Shown here piece after piece: positions 49,359-60,851 of a stretch of DNA of 64,000 bases. The DNA is from Paraburkholderia sacchari (GTDB taxonomy: Bacteria; Pseudomonadota; Gammaproteobacteria; Burkholderiales; Burkholderiaceae), in contig NZ_JTDB02000003.1 of the NCBI RefSeq assembly GCF_000785435.2, forward strand, positions 620,001 to 684,000, read 5' to 3'. The translations under genes and the position numbers were made by a program. The first letter of the stretch is position 1, and each line of letters starts with the position of its first letter. The notes under the pieces were generated by a model. It made no database searches. It was not told the origin of the DNA and worked only from the letters and a program-made list of their open reading frames with translations.

Positions 49359-50330
49359 TCAATCGTAGCTGTCGCCGACTATCGCTTCGATCTTTTCCTT
49401 CACCTCGGGCGTGATCTTCTGTGCTACTTCGCGCGCCAGCATGTTTTCGCCGATTTGCTCGACGCGCGACGCGCCGGTAATCACCGTGCTCACGTGCGGA
49501 TTCTTGAGGATCCACGCGAGCGCGAGCTGACCCACCGTGCAGTCCAGCTCCTTCGCGAAGTCCGCGAGCCGGCCGACGATCTCATTCTTGTCGGCGTCGG
49601 TGACTTCCTTGCGCAGCCAGTCGTAGCCCTGCAACAAGGCGCGGCTGCCGGCCGGCACGCCGCCACGGTATTTGCCCGTGAGCATGCCCGAGGCAAGCGG
49701 GCTCCATGTGGTGAGGCCGAGGCCGATGTCTTCATAGAGCCGCCGGTATTCGCTTTCCACGCGGCGGCGGTGGAACAGGTTGTACTGCGGCTGCTCCATG
49801 ACGGGCTTGTGCAGATGATGCCGGTCCGCGATGTCCCACGCGGCGCGAATTTCGTCGGCGCTCCATTCCGACGTGCCCCAATAGAGCGCCTTGCCGCGCG
49901 AGATCATGTCGCTCATGGCCCAGACGGTTTCCTCGATGGGCGTGTTCGGATCGGGGCGATGGCAGAACACCAGATCGACGTAATCGAGCTGCAGCCGCTT
50001 GAGCGAGCCGTCGATGGCGTTCATCAGGTACTTGCGGTTGAGCGTGTGATACTGGTTGGGCGCCTCGCTCAAGCCCCAGAAGAACTTGGTGGACACCACG
50101 TAGCTCACGCGCGGCCAGGCGAGTTCCTTGAGCGCCTGACCCATGATTTCCTCCGATTTGCCGCCCGCATAGGCCTCGGCGTTGTCGAAGAAGTTGACGC
50201 CCGCGTCGCGCGCCGCAGCAAGCGATTCGCGCGCGAGATTGCGATCGACCTGATTGCCGTAGGTGACCCACGAGCCGATGGACAGTTCGCTGACTTGCAG
50301 GCCCGAGCGGCCCAGTCGCCGATAGTTCAT
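49359..50330 (-). CDS. Aldo/keto reductase, potassium-channel beta-subunit type (AKR6-like)
   Basis: NADPH-dependent reductase of 323 residues starting [21 protein letters not shown], with AAGGAGG eight bases upstream. The catalytic tetrad is visible: Asp and Tyr in [15 protein letters not shown], Lys in [10 protein letters not shown] and His in [30 protein letters not shown] and [15 protein letters not shown] belong to the cofactor site. The closest characterised bacterial type is YghZ, which reduces glyceraldehyde-3-phosphate and methylglyoxal; the substrate here is unknown. Confidence 0.9.
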   Translation of the reverse strand: MNYRRLGRSGLQVSELSIGSWVTYGNQVDRNLARESLAAARDAGVNFFDNAEAYAGGKSEEIMGQALKELAWPRVSYVVSTKFFWGLSEAPNQYHTLNRKYLMNAIDGSLKRLQLDYVDLVFCHRPDPNTPIEETVWAMSDMISRGKALYWGTSEWSADEIRAAWDIADRHHLHKPVMEQPQYNLFHRRRVESEYRRLYEDIGLGLTTWSPLASGMLTGKYRGGVPAGSRALLQGYDWLRKEVTDADKNEIVGRLADFAKELDCTVGQLALAWILKNPHVSTVITGASRVEQIGENMLAREVAQKITPEVKEKIEAIVGDSYD

Positions 50331-50569
50331 GAACGCCTCCTTGTAGAGCGGCCAACTTAGCATGATCCGTGCGCGTGCGCTGAGGACTCGCGGCGCACGC
50401 CAACATTGTCGGGATCGACGTCGCGGCGCACGGGCTTCATGCACAATAGCGCGGTTGGCTGCGGCGCAACATCCGGCCGAATGGCGTAGGCAAATCCTTA
50501 AGCCATTCGACAGGTTTGACGGTATGCGTGCGCTGGAGTCTCATCTCGTCTACTACCTGGAGGTGCTCG

Positions 50570-51373
50570 ATGTCGTCTCTCACTCTGAATATGAAGCTCG
50601 ATGGCAAGGTTGCAGTCGTTACTGGCGCGGCCAGCGGCATCGGCAAGCAGATCGCGCTCACTCTCGCGCAGGCGGGCGCGGCGGTTGCCATCGCCGACCT
50701 CAACCAGAGCGGCGCCGACGCCGTGGCCGCGGAGATCAAGGGCGCGGGCGGCAAGGCCATCGGCGTGGCCATGGACGTCACGAGCGAAGAGGCTGTGAAC
50801 CAGGGCATCGACCGCGTGGCGGCCGAGCTTGGCCCGGTCGACATCCTCGTTTCGAACGCGGGCATCCAGATCGTGAACCCCATCGAAAACTACGCGTTCT
50901 CCGACTGGAAGAAGATGCAGGCCATTCACGTGGACGGCGCGTTCCTCACCACCAAGGCCGTGCTCAAGCATATGTACAAGGACGATCGCGGCGGCGTCGT
51001 GATCTACATGGGCTCGGTGCATTCGCACGAGGCTTCGCCGCTCAAGTCGGCGTATGTCGCGGCCAAGCATGCGCTGCTGGGTCTCGCGCGCGTGCTCGCG
51101 AAGGAAGGCGGCAAGCACAATGTACGCTCGCACGTGGTTTGCCCGGGCTTCGTGCGCACGCCGCTGGTGGAAAAGCAGATTCCCGAGCAGGCCAAGGAAC
51201 TCGGCATTTCCGAGGAGGAAGTGGTCAAGCGCGTGATGCTGGGCGGCACCGTCGATGGCATCTTCACGACGGTCGAGGACGTGGCGCAAACGGTGCTGTT
51301 CCTCTCGGCGTTCCCGAGCGCGGCCTTTACGGGCCAGTCGTTCGTGGTGAGCCACGGCTGGTTCATGCAATAA
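50570..51373 (+). CDS. D-3-hydroxybutyrate dehydrogenase
   Basis: Classical SDR of 267 residues that interconverts 3-hydroxybutyrate and acetoacetate, the last step of polyhydroxybutyrate use. The ATG at 50570 has GGAGG seven bases upstream. The NAD loop is [15 protein letters not shown], then NAGIQ, the Ser in [17 protein letters not shown] and the catalytic Tyr-x3-Lys in [42 protein letters not shown] is typical of this dehydrogenase. A patatin gene follows after 15 bases, a pairing seen in other polyester-storing beta-proteobacteria. Confidence 0.92.
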   Translation: MSSLTLNMKLDGKVAVVTGAASGIGKQIALTLAQAGAAVAIADLNQSGADAVAAEIKGAGGKAIGVAMDVTSEEAVNQGIDRVAAELGPVDILVSNAGIQIVNPIENYAFSDWKKMQAIHVDGAFLTTKAVLKHMYKDDRGGVVIYMGSVHSHEASPLKSAYVAAKHALLGLARVLAKEGGKHNVRSHVVCPGFVRTPLVEKQIPEQAKELGISEEEVVKRVMLGGTVDGIFTTVEDVAQTVLFLSAFPSAAFTGQSFVVSHGWFMQ

Positions 51374-51388
51374 CGCGGAGAGCCGGCC

Positions 51389-52747
51389 ATGGCGCAGCGC
51401 AAGAAAGGGCGGGTCGAATCGGGCGCGGTCGGCGATGAGGCCGGCGCGCGCACTGGAACCGGGTTGCGATCCAATGGGCGATCCGAGGCAGGTTCCGCCA
51501 AGGAGCCGGGCTCGCCGGCGCGCGCAAAGCCGGCGCCTTCGTCAGCCGCGCGCCCGCAGTCGTTTGTGTCGAGCTGCGCGAGCGAGTCCGGGCAGTGGGA
51601 AACCATCGCGCTCACGCTGCAAGGCGGCGGCGCGCTGGGTGCCTACCAGGCGGGCGTCTACGAAGGCCTGGTCGAAGCCGGCATCACGCCCAACTGGATC
51701 GCGGGCATCTCGATCGGCGCGCTCAATACGGCGCTGATCGCGGGCAACGCGCCCGAGCATCGCGTGGCGCGGCTGCGCGAGTTCTGGGAGACGATCTGCC
51801 AGCCCGCGTACACGCCGCCGTTGCCGGCCTTCATCGAGCATGCTTTGTTCAACTCGGGCGAGGCCATCCGCAAAACCTTCACGGCCATGCAGGCGGCGAG
51901 TGCGGTGGTCGAAGGCCAGAAGGGCTTTTTCGTGCCGCGCGTTCCGCCGCCGCTGCCGCAGGCGTCCGGGCATCCGGAGAAGGCGAGCTATTACGACACC
52001 AAGCCGCTCAAGGCCACGCTCGAACGCCTGTGCGACTTCGATCGCATCAATTCGCGCGAGATTCGCGTGTCGGTCGGGGCCGTGAACGTGGCGAGCGGCA
52101 ACTTCGCCTACTTCGACAACGCCACCACCAAATTGCGGCCCGAGCACTTCATCGCCTCGGGGGCGTTGCCGCCTGGTTTCGCGGCGGTGGAGATCGACGG
52201 CGAGTATTACTGGGACGGCGGGCTGATGTCGAATACGCCGCTCTACGAGGTGATCCAGACATCGCCCCGGCGCGATACGCTCGCGTTCCAGGTGGATTTA
52301 TGGAGCGCGCGCGGGCCGGTGCCCGACAGCATCGCCGACGTTCAGGGCCGCGTGAAGGACATTCAGTATTCAAGCCGCACGCGTCTCGTGACCGACATGC
52401 TCCAGCGTGCACAGCGTTACCGGCATGTGCTGCGCGAGGTGCTGGATCGCGTCGCTCCCGAGCATCGGGACGACGCATGGGTCAAGCTGGCCGACGAGCT
52501 CTCTTGCTCGAAGAAATACAACGTGATCCACCTGATCTACCGGCAGAAGGAGTACGAGGGCCACTTCAAGGACTTCCAGTTCGGCATCTCGACGATGCGC
52601 GAGCACTGGGCGAGCGGCCTGGAGGATATTCGCGCGTCGCTCGCTCAGCCGGACTGGCTCGACAAGCCCGACAACGACTCCGGCTTTGTCACGCACGACA
52701 TTCATCGTGACAGCCGGGGGCCCGGCAATGGGGAGCACGGCAGCTAG
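51389..52747 (+). CDS. Patatin-like phospholipase with DUF3734 region
   Basis: Serine lipid acyl hydrolase of 452 residues. The first 65 residues are a basic, low-complexity leader without a clear signal peptide. The patatin domain has the oxyanion loop LQGGGALGAYQAGVYEGL, nucleophile elbow GISIGALN (Gly-x-Ser-x-Gly, near 109) and Asp in YYWDGGLMSNTPLYEV (near 275). The C-terminal part (IIYRQKEYEGHFKDFQFGISTMREHW-like) fits DUF3734. It is co-transcribed with the 3-hydroxybutyrate dehydrogenase; a role in storage-polymer or lipid turnover is inferred. Confidence 0.9.
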   Translation: MAQRKKGRVESGAVGDEAGARTGTGLRSNGRSEAGSAKEPGSPARAKPAPSSAARPQSFVSSCASESGQWETIALTLQGGGALGAYQAGVYEGLVEAGITPNWIAGISIGALNTALIAGNAPEHRVARLREFWETICQPAYTPPLPAFIEHALFNSGEAIRKTFTAMQAASAVVEGQKGFFVPRVPPPLPQASGHPEKASYYDTKPLKATLERLCDFDRINSREIRVSVGAVNVASGNFAYFDNATTKLRPEHFIASGALPPGFAAVEIDGEYYWDGGLMSNTPLYEVIQTSPRRDTLAFQVDLWSARGPVPDSIADVQGRVKDIQYSSRTRLVTDMLQRAQRYRHVLREVLDRVAPEHRDDAWVKLADELSCSKKYNVIHLIYRQKEYEGHFKDFQFGISTMREHWASGLEDIRASLAQPDWLDKPDNDSGFVTHDIHRDSRGPGNGEHGS

Positions 52748-52770
52748 CGAGCAGCGCCTTCAGAAAACAA

Positions 52771-52805
52771 AAAGCGCCCGTTCTTTCGAACGGGCGCTTT
52801 TTTTC
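52771..52805. terminator. Bidirectional terminator between the patatin and aminotransferase genes
   Basis: AAAGCGCCCGTTC (52771-52783) pairs with GAACGGGCGCTTT (52788-52800) around TTTC, followed by T5 on the plus strand and preceded by AAACAAA. Confidence 0.92.
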
Positions 52806-52830
52806 CTGCCTGTGTTGTGCCGGTGTTGCC

Positions 52831-54030
52831 TTACTTCAGCACTTGCACGACGGCGTGAGCCACGGCGTCGAGGTTGCGCGTGTTCAGCGCGGCCACGCAG
52901 ATGCGGCCCGTGCTCACGGCGTAGATGCCGAATTCTTCGCGCAGGCGATCGACTTGCGCCGCCGTCAGGCCCGAGTACGAGAACATGCCGCGCTGTACGT
53001 TGATGAAGTTGAAGTCGCGGTCCACGCCCGCTGCCGCGAGGCGCTCGACGAGGCCCGTGCGCATTGCGCGGATGCGGTTGCGCATTTCGCCCAGTTCGGT
53101 TTCCCACATCGCGCGCAGTTCGGCCGAGCCGAGCACCGCTGCGACCACCGAGCCGCCGTGCGTCGGCGGGTTCGAGTAGTTCGTGCGGATCACGCGCTTG
53201 AGCTGCGAGAGCACGCGTGCCGACTCTTCCTTGCTGTTGGTGATGATCGACAGCGCGCCCACGCGCTCGCCATACAGCGAGAACGACTTCGAGAACGACG
53301 ACGAAACGAACACGTTGAGTTCCGAAGCCGCGAACAGGCGCACGACTTCGCCGTCTTCGGCGATGCCGTCACCGAAACCTTGATAAGCGATGTCGAGGAA
53401 CGGCACGAGGTTGCGCGCCTTCACGGCCTCGATCACCTGCTTCCACTGGTCGATCGTGAGGTCCACGCCGGTCGGGTTGTGGCAGCAAGCGTGCAGCACG
53501 ACGACGGTGCCCGCGGCGTAGCTGTTGAGCGCGTTCAGCATGCCTTCGAAGTTCACGCCGTTGGTCTGCGCGTCGTAGTACGGGTAGGCGACCACTTCGA
53601 AGCCCGCGCTTTCGAACAGCGCACGGTGGTTTTCCCAGCTCGGGTCGCTGATCGCGACCTTGGCGTTCGGGTTCACGCGCTTGAGGAAATCGGCGCCGAT
53701 CTTCAGTGCCCCCGTGCCGCCCAGTGCCTGCGCCGTGACGACGCGGCCTGCCGCGATCAGCGGCGAGTCGTCGCCGAGCAGCAGCTTTTGCACGGCTGCG
53801 TCATAGGCGGCAATGCCTTCGATGGGCAGATAGCCGCGCGGCAGACCGGCTTCGACGCGGGCCTTTTCCGCCTCGCGCACCGCGCGCAGCAGCGGAATCT
53901 TGCCTTCTTCGTTGGTGTACACGCCCACGCCGAGGTTCACCTTGGTCGCGCGCGTATCGGCGTTATAGGCTTCGTTCAGACCCAGGATCGGGTCGCGGGG
54001 GGCGAGTTCGACAGCGGAAAAGAGGGACAT
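52831..54030 (-). CDS. Aromatic/aspartate aminotransferase (class I, PLP)
   Basis: Transfers amino groups between aspartate or aromatic amino acids and 2-oxo acids. 399 residues start MSLFSAVELAPRDPILGLNEAY, as TyrB/AspC do. Conserved blocks are LGVGVYTNEEGKIPLL, ALGGTGALKIGADFL, PSWENHRALFESAGFEV, HACCHNPTGVDLT (Asn and Pro near the cofactor) and DIAYQGFGDG. The PLP lysine lies in SSSFSKSFSLYGERVGAL (near 247), and the carboxylate-binding Arg is in VSTGRICVAAL. Whether it prefers tyrosine or aspartate cannot be decided from sequence. Confidence 0.94.
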   Translation of the reverse strand: MSLFSAVELAPRDPILGLNEAYNADTRATKVNLGVGVYTNEEGKIPLLRAVREAEKARVEAGLPRGYLPIEGIAAYDAAVQKLLLGDDSPLIAAGRVVTAQALGGTGALKIGADFLKRVNPNAKVAISDPSWENHRALFESAGFEVVAYPYYDAQTNGVNFEGMLNALNSYAAGTVVVLHACCHNPTGVDLTIDQWKQVIEAVKARNLVPFLDIAYQGFGDGIAEDGEVVRLFAASELNVFVSSSFSKSFSLYGERVGALSIITNSKEESARVLSQLKRVIRTNYSNPPTHGGSVVAAVLGSAELRAMWETELGEMRNRIRAMRTGLVERLAAAGVDRDFNFINVQRGMFSYSGLTAAQVDRLREEFGIYAVSTGRICVAALNTRNLDAVAHAVVQVLK

Positions 54031-54298
54031 GATGATTCGGCAAAAGTGAGTGAGAAGCTCGGTGGGCCGCGCGCTGCGGGTATTGCGGGTTGCGTCGGGC
54101 AGCCGGCCACGCAGCTCGCCATTGTAACGAATCCTCGGGCCGTTTTTTCGCCGACAGCGACATTGGCGGGGCCATTTTTTCAATGCCGACCGACGGTTGG
54201 GCGCCGGATGGCTCGCCATGGCCCGCCTTGGTGAGGGCAGCGGCGAGATTGCGCAAGACGCTAGAATAGTTGTTTGCTCCGCGCCCAGGATGTCACCC

Positions 54299-56380
<2,082 letters not shown>

Positions 56381-56487
56381 GCGGGGTCGAGCGGCCTGAG
56401 CGCCGCCGTAAGCCAGCACGCCGTAAGCCAGCATTAAGGAAGCCTCGCTAAAACCCTGTTGCAGTGAGGTTTTCCGCGTGCGGCACT

Positions 56488-56547
56488 TTGTTCCGCGCCG
56501 GCATAGGTGTTAAACTCCGCCATTATTGAGAATTGTTCGCATTATCG
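56488..56547 (+). promoter_or_regulatory. Promoter and Fur box of the ftr operon
   Basis: TTGTTC (56488-56493), N17, TAAACT (56511-56516). Over the expected start site lies TGAGAATTGTTCGCATTATCG (56527-56547), continuing CGTTAT, readable as the hexamer series GAGAAT-TGTTCG-CATTAT-CGTTAT of Fur sites. Iron repression is therefore likely. Confidence 0.7.
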
Positions 56548-56611
56548 TTATTACGTACATGTGCGCAACGGTTCGATGGTCAAATCATTCATAAGAACAC
56601 CAGGAGTTTCG

Positions 56612-57160
56612 ATGCGGATCCATTCTCTCTTGCGCGGCACCGTCGTCATTGCAGCCGCGAGCGCGGCGTTCGCGGCCCAGGCGGCCGAATACCCGATCGG
56701 CAAGCACCAGATCCAGGGCGGCATGGAAATCGGCGCGGTTTATCTGCAGCCGATCACGATGGAGCCCGAGGGCATGATGCGCAAGGCGTCGGATTCCGAT
56801 ATCCACCTGGAGTCGGACATCCACGCGGTGAAGAACAACCCGACGGGCTTCGCCGAAGGCGACTGGATGCCGTATCTGCAGGTTCGCTACGAACTGACCA
56901 AGCCGGGTTCGAGCTACGTGCAAAAAGGCGACCTGATGCCGATGGTCGCGAACGACGGCCCGCACTATGGCGATAACGTCAAGCTCGCAGGCCCGGGCAA
57001 GTACCACCTGAAGCTGATCGTCGAAGCGCCGATGCAGACGGGCCACATGGCATTCGGCCGTCACGTCGACAAGGAAACCGGCGTGGGTCCGTGGTTCAAG
57101 CCCATCACGCTCGAATACGACTTCCCGTTCGCGGGCATCGGCAAGAAGGGCGGCTATTAA
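56612..57160 (+). CDS. ftrA: Periplasmic P19-type iron-binding protein
   Basis: Periplasmic iron receptor of the FtrABCD/P19 type, which in Bordetella and Campylobacter supports ferrous-iron uptake. 182 residues; Sec signal MRIHSLLRGTVVIAAASAAFAAQA. The mature protein has EYPIGKHQIQGGMEIGAVYLQPITMEPEGMM, with Glu/Met/His ligands characteristic of P19, and LTAHMAFGRH-like QTGHMAFGRHVDKETGVGPWF. AGGAG lies eight bases before the ATG. First gene of a four-gene operon below a Fur box. Confidence 0.9.
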   Translation: MRIHSLLRGTVVIAAASAAFAAQAAEYPIGKHQIQGGMEIGAVYLQPITMEPEGMMRKASDSDIHLESDIHAVKNNPTGFAEGDWMPYLQVRYELTKPGSSYVQKGDLMPMVANDGPHYGDNVKLAGPGKYHLKLIVEAPMQTGHMAFGRHVDKETGVGPWFKPITLEYDFPFAGIGKKGGY

Positions 57161-57223
57161 TCGTCGCTATTAGTAGCGACTAGTCGCTGAAAATCGCTGG
57201 ACTCGATGGAGCAGGTAACACCG

Positions 57224-57577
57224 ATGACTGGAATCCGGAAGTTTGCGGCGCTTGCGCTGTGTGCGTCTTTTGCAGCGTCGCTCGCGGGCGTGGCCAACGT
57301 GGCGCACGCCGAGGATCTTCCGACGTTCAAGCTGGAAATGAACGACGGCAAACTCAACCCCGCGCGCATCGAGGTGCCGGCGGGCAAGCGCATCAAGATC
57401 ACGGTGCACAACACGGGCAAGGGCGCGGCGGAGTTCGAAAGCGTCCAGCTGCGCAAGGAGAAGGTGCTGGCGCCGGGCGCGGACTCGTTTGTCGTGATCG
57501 CGCCGCTGGATCCGGGCGAGTACAAGTTCTTCGACGATTTTCATCAGCAGGCGCAGGGCGTGATTGTTGCCAGGTGA
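57224..57577 (+). CDS. ftrB: Periplasmic cupredoxin-like protein
   Basis: Cupredoxin-fold protein thought to oxidise or hand over iron for the FTR1-type permease. 117 residues from the ATG at 57224; an in-frame ATG at 57206 is possible, but GGAGCAGG sits better for the later one. The signal peptide is FAALALCASFAASLAGVANVAHA. The mature part has FKLEMNDGKLNPARIEVPAGKRIKITVHNTGKGAAEFES and FFDDFHQQAQGVIVA. The usual copper ligands (His/Cys/Met) are not all visible, so copper binding is uncertain. Confidence 0.87.
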   Translation: MTGIRKFAALALCASFAASLAGVANVAHAEDLPTFKLEMNDGKLNPARIEVPAGKRIKITVHNTGKGAAEFESVQLRKEKVLAPGADSFVVIAPLDPGEYKFFDDFHQQAQGVIVAR

Positions 57578-57673
57578 GTGTTGCCAAATGAGCGTTGCCA
57601 GGTGACTGGCATCGTCGAAACGTCGTAGCAGGGAACGTGGCCGGTGCGTGAGCCGGCGGCAGGAGGTGTATTA

Positions 57674-58519
57674 ATGGGTCAGGTCTTGTTCATCGTCTGG
57701 CGGGAGAGCGTCGAAGCGCTGCTCGTCGTCGGTATTCTTTATGCGTGGTTGAGAAACGGCGACGACGATGCGCGTCGCGGTTTGCCGTATCTGTGGGCAG
57801 GCGTGGGTGTCGGCGTGCTGGCGGCGGTCGCGCTGGGCGCGGCGCTCGTGGGCTTCACGGAGGTGCTCTCCGGCGATGCACAGGACTACTTCCAGACCGG
57901 CATGGTGCTGGTTGCGTGCGTGCTGATCGTGCAGATGGTGCTGTGGATGAAGCAGCACGGACGCACGCTCAAGCGCGAGATGGAGCAGTCGCTCGAGCAG
58001 ACCACGCGCGATGCGAACTGGTGGGGCATCACGGCGCTCGTTGCGCTCGCCATTGCGCGCGAGGGCAGCGAGACGGTGATCTTCCTGTACGGCCTCGGCT
58101 TCGGCCAGTCGGGTCACGTGGATGCGAGCCAGTACATGGCCGTGCTGCTGGGCCTCGGCCTTGCGTTCCTCACGTTCTACCTGCTGCAACTGGGCGGCAA
58201 GGTGTTCTCGTGGCGCCACTTCTTCCGCGTTACCGAGATCATGCTGCTGTTTCTCGGCGCGGGCCTGTTCCAGACCGGCGTGGACAAGCTCATCGATAAG
58301 GAAGTCCTGCCGACGATCGTCGACCAGGTGTGGAATTCGTCGGCGATCCTCGACGATTCGAACACCTTCGGCTCGCTCGTCGCGACGCTTACGGGCTACC
58401 GCGCGCATCCGGCGCTCATGAACCTGATCGCCTATGCGGTGTACTGGCTCGTGGTGTGGTTCCTCGCTCGCCGCGCGGACAGTCGCGCCGCCGCCGTGAC
58501 CAAGCGGAAGGCAGCATGA
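57674..58519 (+). CDS. ftrC: FTR1-family iron permease
   Basis: Inner-membrane iron channel with seven predicted helices, 281 residues. AGGAGG lies seven bases before the ATG at 57674 (MGQVLFIVWRESVEALLVVG). The two iron motifs of the family are present: Arg-Glu-Ser-Val-Glu at residues 10-14 and Arg-Glu-Gly-Ser-Glu (AIAREGSETVIFLYG) near 131. ALVGFTEVLSGDAQDYFQTGM forms a central loop. The stop overlaps ftrD by four bases. Confidence 0.94.
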   Translation: MGQVLFIVWRESVEALLVVGILYAWLRNGDDDARRGLPYLWAGVGVGVLAAVALGAALVGFTEVLSGDAQDYFQTGMVLVACVLIVQMVLWMKQHGRTLKREMEQSLEQTTRDANWWGITALVALAIAREGSETVIFLYGLGFGQSGHVDASQYMAVLLGLGLAFLTFYLLQLGGKVFSWRHFFRVTEIMLLFLGAGLFQTGVDKLIDKEVLPTIVDQVWNSSAILDDSNTFGSLVATLTGYRAHPALMNLIAYAVYWLVVWFLARRADSRAAAVTKRKAA

Positions 58520-59946
58520 GTTGTTCGTTGAGCCAAGGCCCGGCCCGGCAGCCGCTGAGGCAGGGCTGGCTCGCCCAGGCGGGCCAATGGATGCAGCGGC
58601 ACGGTGCGGTCATTCGCGCCGTGCAGTGGGTAGTGGTGGCGGTCTATGCGTTCCTGATTCTCGTGCCCGCCGTCATGCCGCTGCCCGGCGATACGGCGCA
58701 TCTGTGGAATAACCTCACGCTCGCGGCGCAGTTCGTGTTCTGGGGCATCTGGTGGCCGTTCGTGCTGCTCTCGATGGTGCTGCTCGGGCGCGTATGGTGC
58801 GGCGTGCTGTGCCCCGAAGGCGCGCTCACCGAGTTCGCCAGCAAGTTCGGGCGCGGCAAGTCCATTCCGCACTGGATGCGCTGGGGCGGCTGGCCGTTCG
58901 TGGCGTTCGGCCTCACCACCATCTACGGACAGATGGTGAGCGTCTATCAGTACCCGAAGGCGGTGCTGCTCGTGCTGGGCGGCTCCACGCTCGGCGCGAT
59001 GGTGATCGGCTTTCTGTACGGGCGCGAAAAGCGCGTCTGGTGCAAATATCTCTGCCCCGTGAACGGGGTTTTTTCGCTTCTGGCGCGTCTTGCGCCGTTT
59101 CACTTCAAGGTCAACGAAGACGCGTGGCGCAATTCGTACACGCACGGCGAGCATGGCGGCAAGCGCGTGATCCCCGTGAACTGTGCGCCGCTCGTGCCGC
59201 TGCGCAATATGAAAGGCGCAGCGTCGTGCCATATGTGCGGGCGCTGCAGCGGCCACCGCGACGCAATCGCGCTCACGTGGCGCTCGCCCTCGGAAGAAGT
59301 GGTGGCGCTCGGCGACAAGCAGGCGAGCGGCTGGGACACCGCGCTCATTCTGTACGGACTCCTTGGCATTGCGATCGGCGCGTTTCACTGGACCGCCTCG
59401 CGATGGTTTGTCGACCTCAAGCAGTCGATCGCTGGCTGGCTCATCGATCAGAACATCACCTGGCCGCTCGAAACCAATGCGCCGTGGTTCCTGCTCACGC
59501 ATTATCCGGAGCAAAACGACGTGTTCTCGTGGCTCGACGGCACCATGATCGTCGGCTATATCGTCGTGACGGGGCTCGTTTACGGCACGGTGCTGCTCGC
59601 GATTCTCGCGCTCTCGACCGTATTCGTCGGACGTTTCGACATGCGCCGGCTCCATCACTTTGCGCAGGCGCTCATCCCGCTCGCGGGCGCTGGCGTGTTC
59701 CTCGGCTTGTCGGCCACGACGCTCTCGCTCTTGCGCGCCGAGCACATGCAGCTCGACTGGGCCTCGAGCGTGCGCATTGCAATCCTCGTAATCACCAATG
59801 CATGGAGCGCATGGCTCGCGTGGCGCGTCACGGGCCGCTATAGTACGCGTGCGTGGCAACGCGCGCTCGCGCTGGCGGGCTTCTGCGTGGCGCTTGCCGT
59901 GGTCGACAGCGCGTGGTGGCTGATGTTCTGGGGCTGGGCGCATTGA
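58516..59946 (+). CDS. ftrD: Polyferredoxin-like 4Fe-4S membrane protein
   Basis: Membrane electron-transfer partner of the Ftr permease, 476 residues. Its ATG lies within the ftrC stop (ATGA). It has several helices (about 33-53, 70-90, 118-135, 141-157, then four or five in the second half). Cysteine clusters are CGVLCPEGALTEF, CKYLCPVNGVFS and CHMCGRCSGHRDAI, in the NapH/RdxA/CcoG style. It is thought to move electrons across the membrane to recycle the ferroxidation step. Last gene of the operon. Confidence 0.92.
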   Translation: MSCSLSQGPARQPLRQGWLAQAGQWMQRHGAVIRAVQWVVVAVYAFLILVPAVMPLPGDTAHLWNNLTLAAQFVFWGIWWPFVLLSMVLLGRVWCGVLCPEGALTEFASKFGRGKSIPHWMRWGGWPFVAFGLTTIYGQMVSVYQYPKAVLLVLGGSTLGAMVIGFLYGREKRVWCKYLCPVNGVFSLLARLAPFHFKVNEDAWRNSYTHGEHGGKRVIPVNCAPLVPLRNMKGAASCHMCGRCSGHRDAIALTWRSPSEEVVALGDKQASGWDTALILYGLLGIAIGAFHWTASRWFVDLKQSIAGWLIDQNITWPLETNAPWFLLTHYPEQNDVFSWLDGTMIVGYIVVTGLVYGTVLLAILALSTVFVGRFDMRRLHHFAQALIPLAGAGVFLGLSATTLSLLRAEHMQLDWASSVRIAILVITNAWSAWLAWRVTGRYSTRAWQRALALAGFCVALAVVDSAWWLMFWGWAH

Positions 59947-60142
59947 GCGTGAAGCGACCCAGGTCGCATAGCTTCGTCAATTGCGAATGACGGGTATACG
60001 GATAAGGACAGCGCCACGGCGCGAGTGTGCGTGTACTCTCAAAAGCCGGACTGGCAGCTTTGCATGGGACCGGAGTCAGTGCTTGAAGCCCTCGCTCCAA
60101 TCGACAGGTGCGCCACCCGTTTTTAAATACTCGGAGACATGT

Positions 60143-60550
60143 ATGCGAACCAGAGCAGTGCTAACCGACGAAGACGTGGTAAAGGTGGCCGATGCGGCCA
60201 TTGCGCACGCTCGTGCGAACGAGTGGAAGGTGACGATTTCGATCGTCGACGACGGTGGACATCTGCTGTATCTGCGTCGTCTCGACGGCGCGCCGCCTAT
60301 CAGCAGCGAAGTCGCGCCGGGCAAGGCGCGCACGGCCGCGCTGGGACGCCGCGAGAGCCGTTTCTTCGAGGAGATGATCCGCGACGGCCGCACGGCGTTC
60401 CTGAGCGTGCCGCTCACGGCCATGCTCGAAGGCGGCTTGCCGATCGTCGCGAACGGCGACGTGATTGGCGCGGTGGGTGTCTCGGGCGTGAAGGCCGATC
60501 AGGACGCGGCCATCGCACTGGCCGGTATCAAGGCGCTGAACCTCGAGTAA
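60143..60550 (+). CDS. GlcG/HbpS family protein
   Basis: 135-residue protein of the GlcG/HbpS family (heme-binding or corrinoid-associated in some members, unknown in most). The ATG at 60143 has CGGAGA upstream. Typical stretches are DVVKVADAAIAHARANEWKVTISIVDDGGHLLYLRRLDGAPP, SEVAPGKARTAALGRRESRFFEE and GGLPIVANGDVIGAVGVSGVKADQDAAIA. No signal peptide. It follows ftrD after 196 bases in which no terminator or Fur box was seen; a link to iron or haem is suggested by place only. Confidence 0.88.
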   Translation: MRTRAVLTDEDVVKVADAAIAHARANEWKVTISIVDDGGHLLYLRRLDGAPPISSEVAPGKARTAALGRRESRFFEEMIRDGRTAFLSVPLTAMLEGGLPIVANGDVIGAVGVSGVKADQDAAIALAGIKALNLE

Positions 60551-60560
60551 GCATGACAGT

Positions 60561-60584
60561 CATGGCGCGAATCGTCGCGCCATG
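60561..60584 (+). terminator. Hairpin directly after the GlcG/HbpS gene
   Basis: CATGGCGCGA (60561-60570) pairs with TCGCGCCATG (60575-60584). No T-run; probably a 3'-end stabiliser ahead of the true terminator. Confidence 0.5.
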
Positions 60585-60600
60585 ACGCGTGTGGCCGTCA

Positions 60601-60644
60601 AAAAAGCAGAAAGCCGCGGCAATCGTCGCGGCTTTCTGCTTTTT
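60601..60644 (+). terminator. Terminator of the GlcG/HbpS gene
   Basis: An 18-base perfect stem (60601-60618 with 60627-60644) with A-run before and T-run after. The remaining bases to 60851 contain no gene. Confidence 0.92.
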
Positions 60645-60851
60645 GCTTCGTGCGGCAAGCGCTTCGCGCGCCGCTACGGTTTTGAGCATGAGAACAAAAA
60701 AAACGGCCTGGCTGGCTGCGACGGCTGCTTGAAGGAGGGATGCACGAACGAAGGGGTCTAGTCTCGCGTGCAAGCCGTCGTTGCTGGCTAATGCCCAACG
60801 CCTCTCGGTGGAGGCGGTCCCCACAATACCCGGTAATAAAAAACTAAAACG

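Noticed and set aside
58432..59943. 503-codon open frame on the minus strand
   Set aside because: Antisense shadow of ftrD, rich in Arg, His and Glu.
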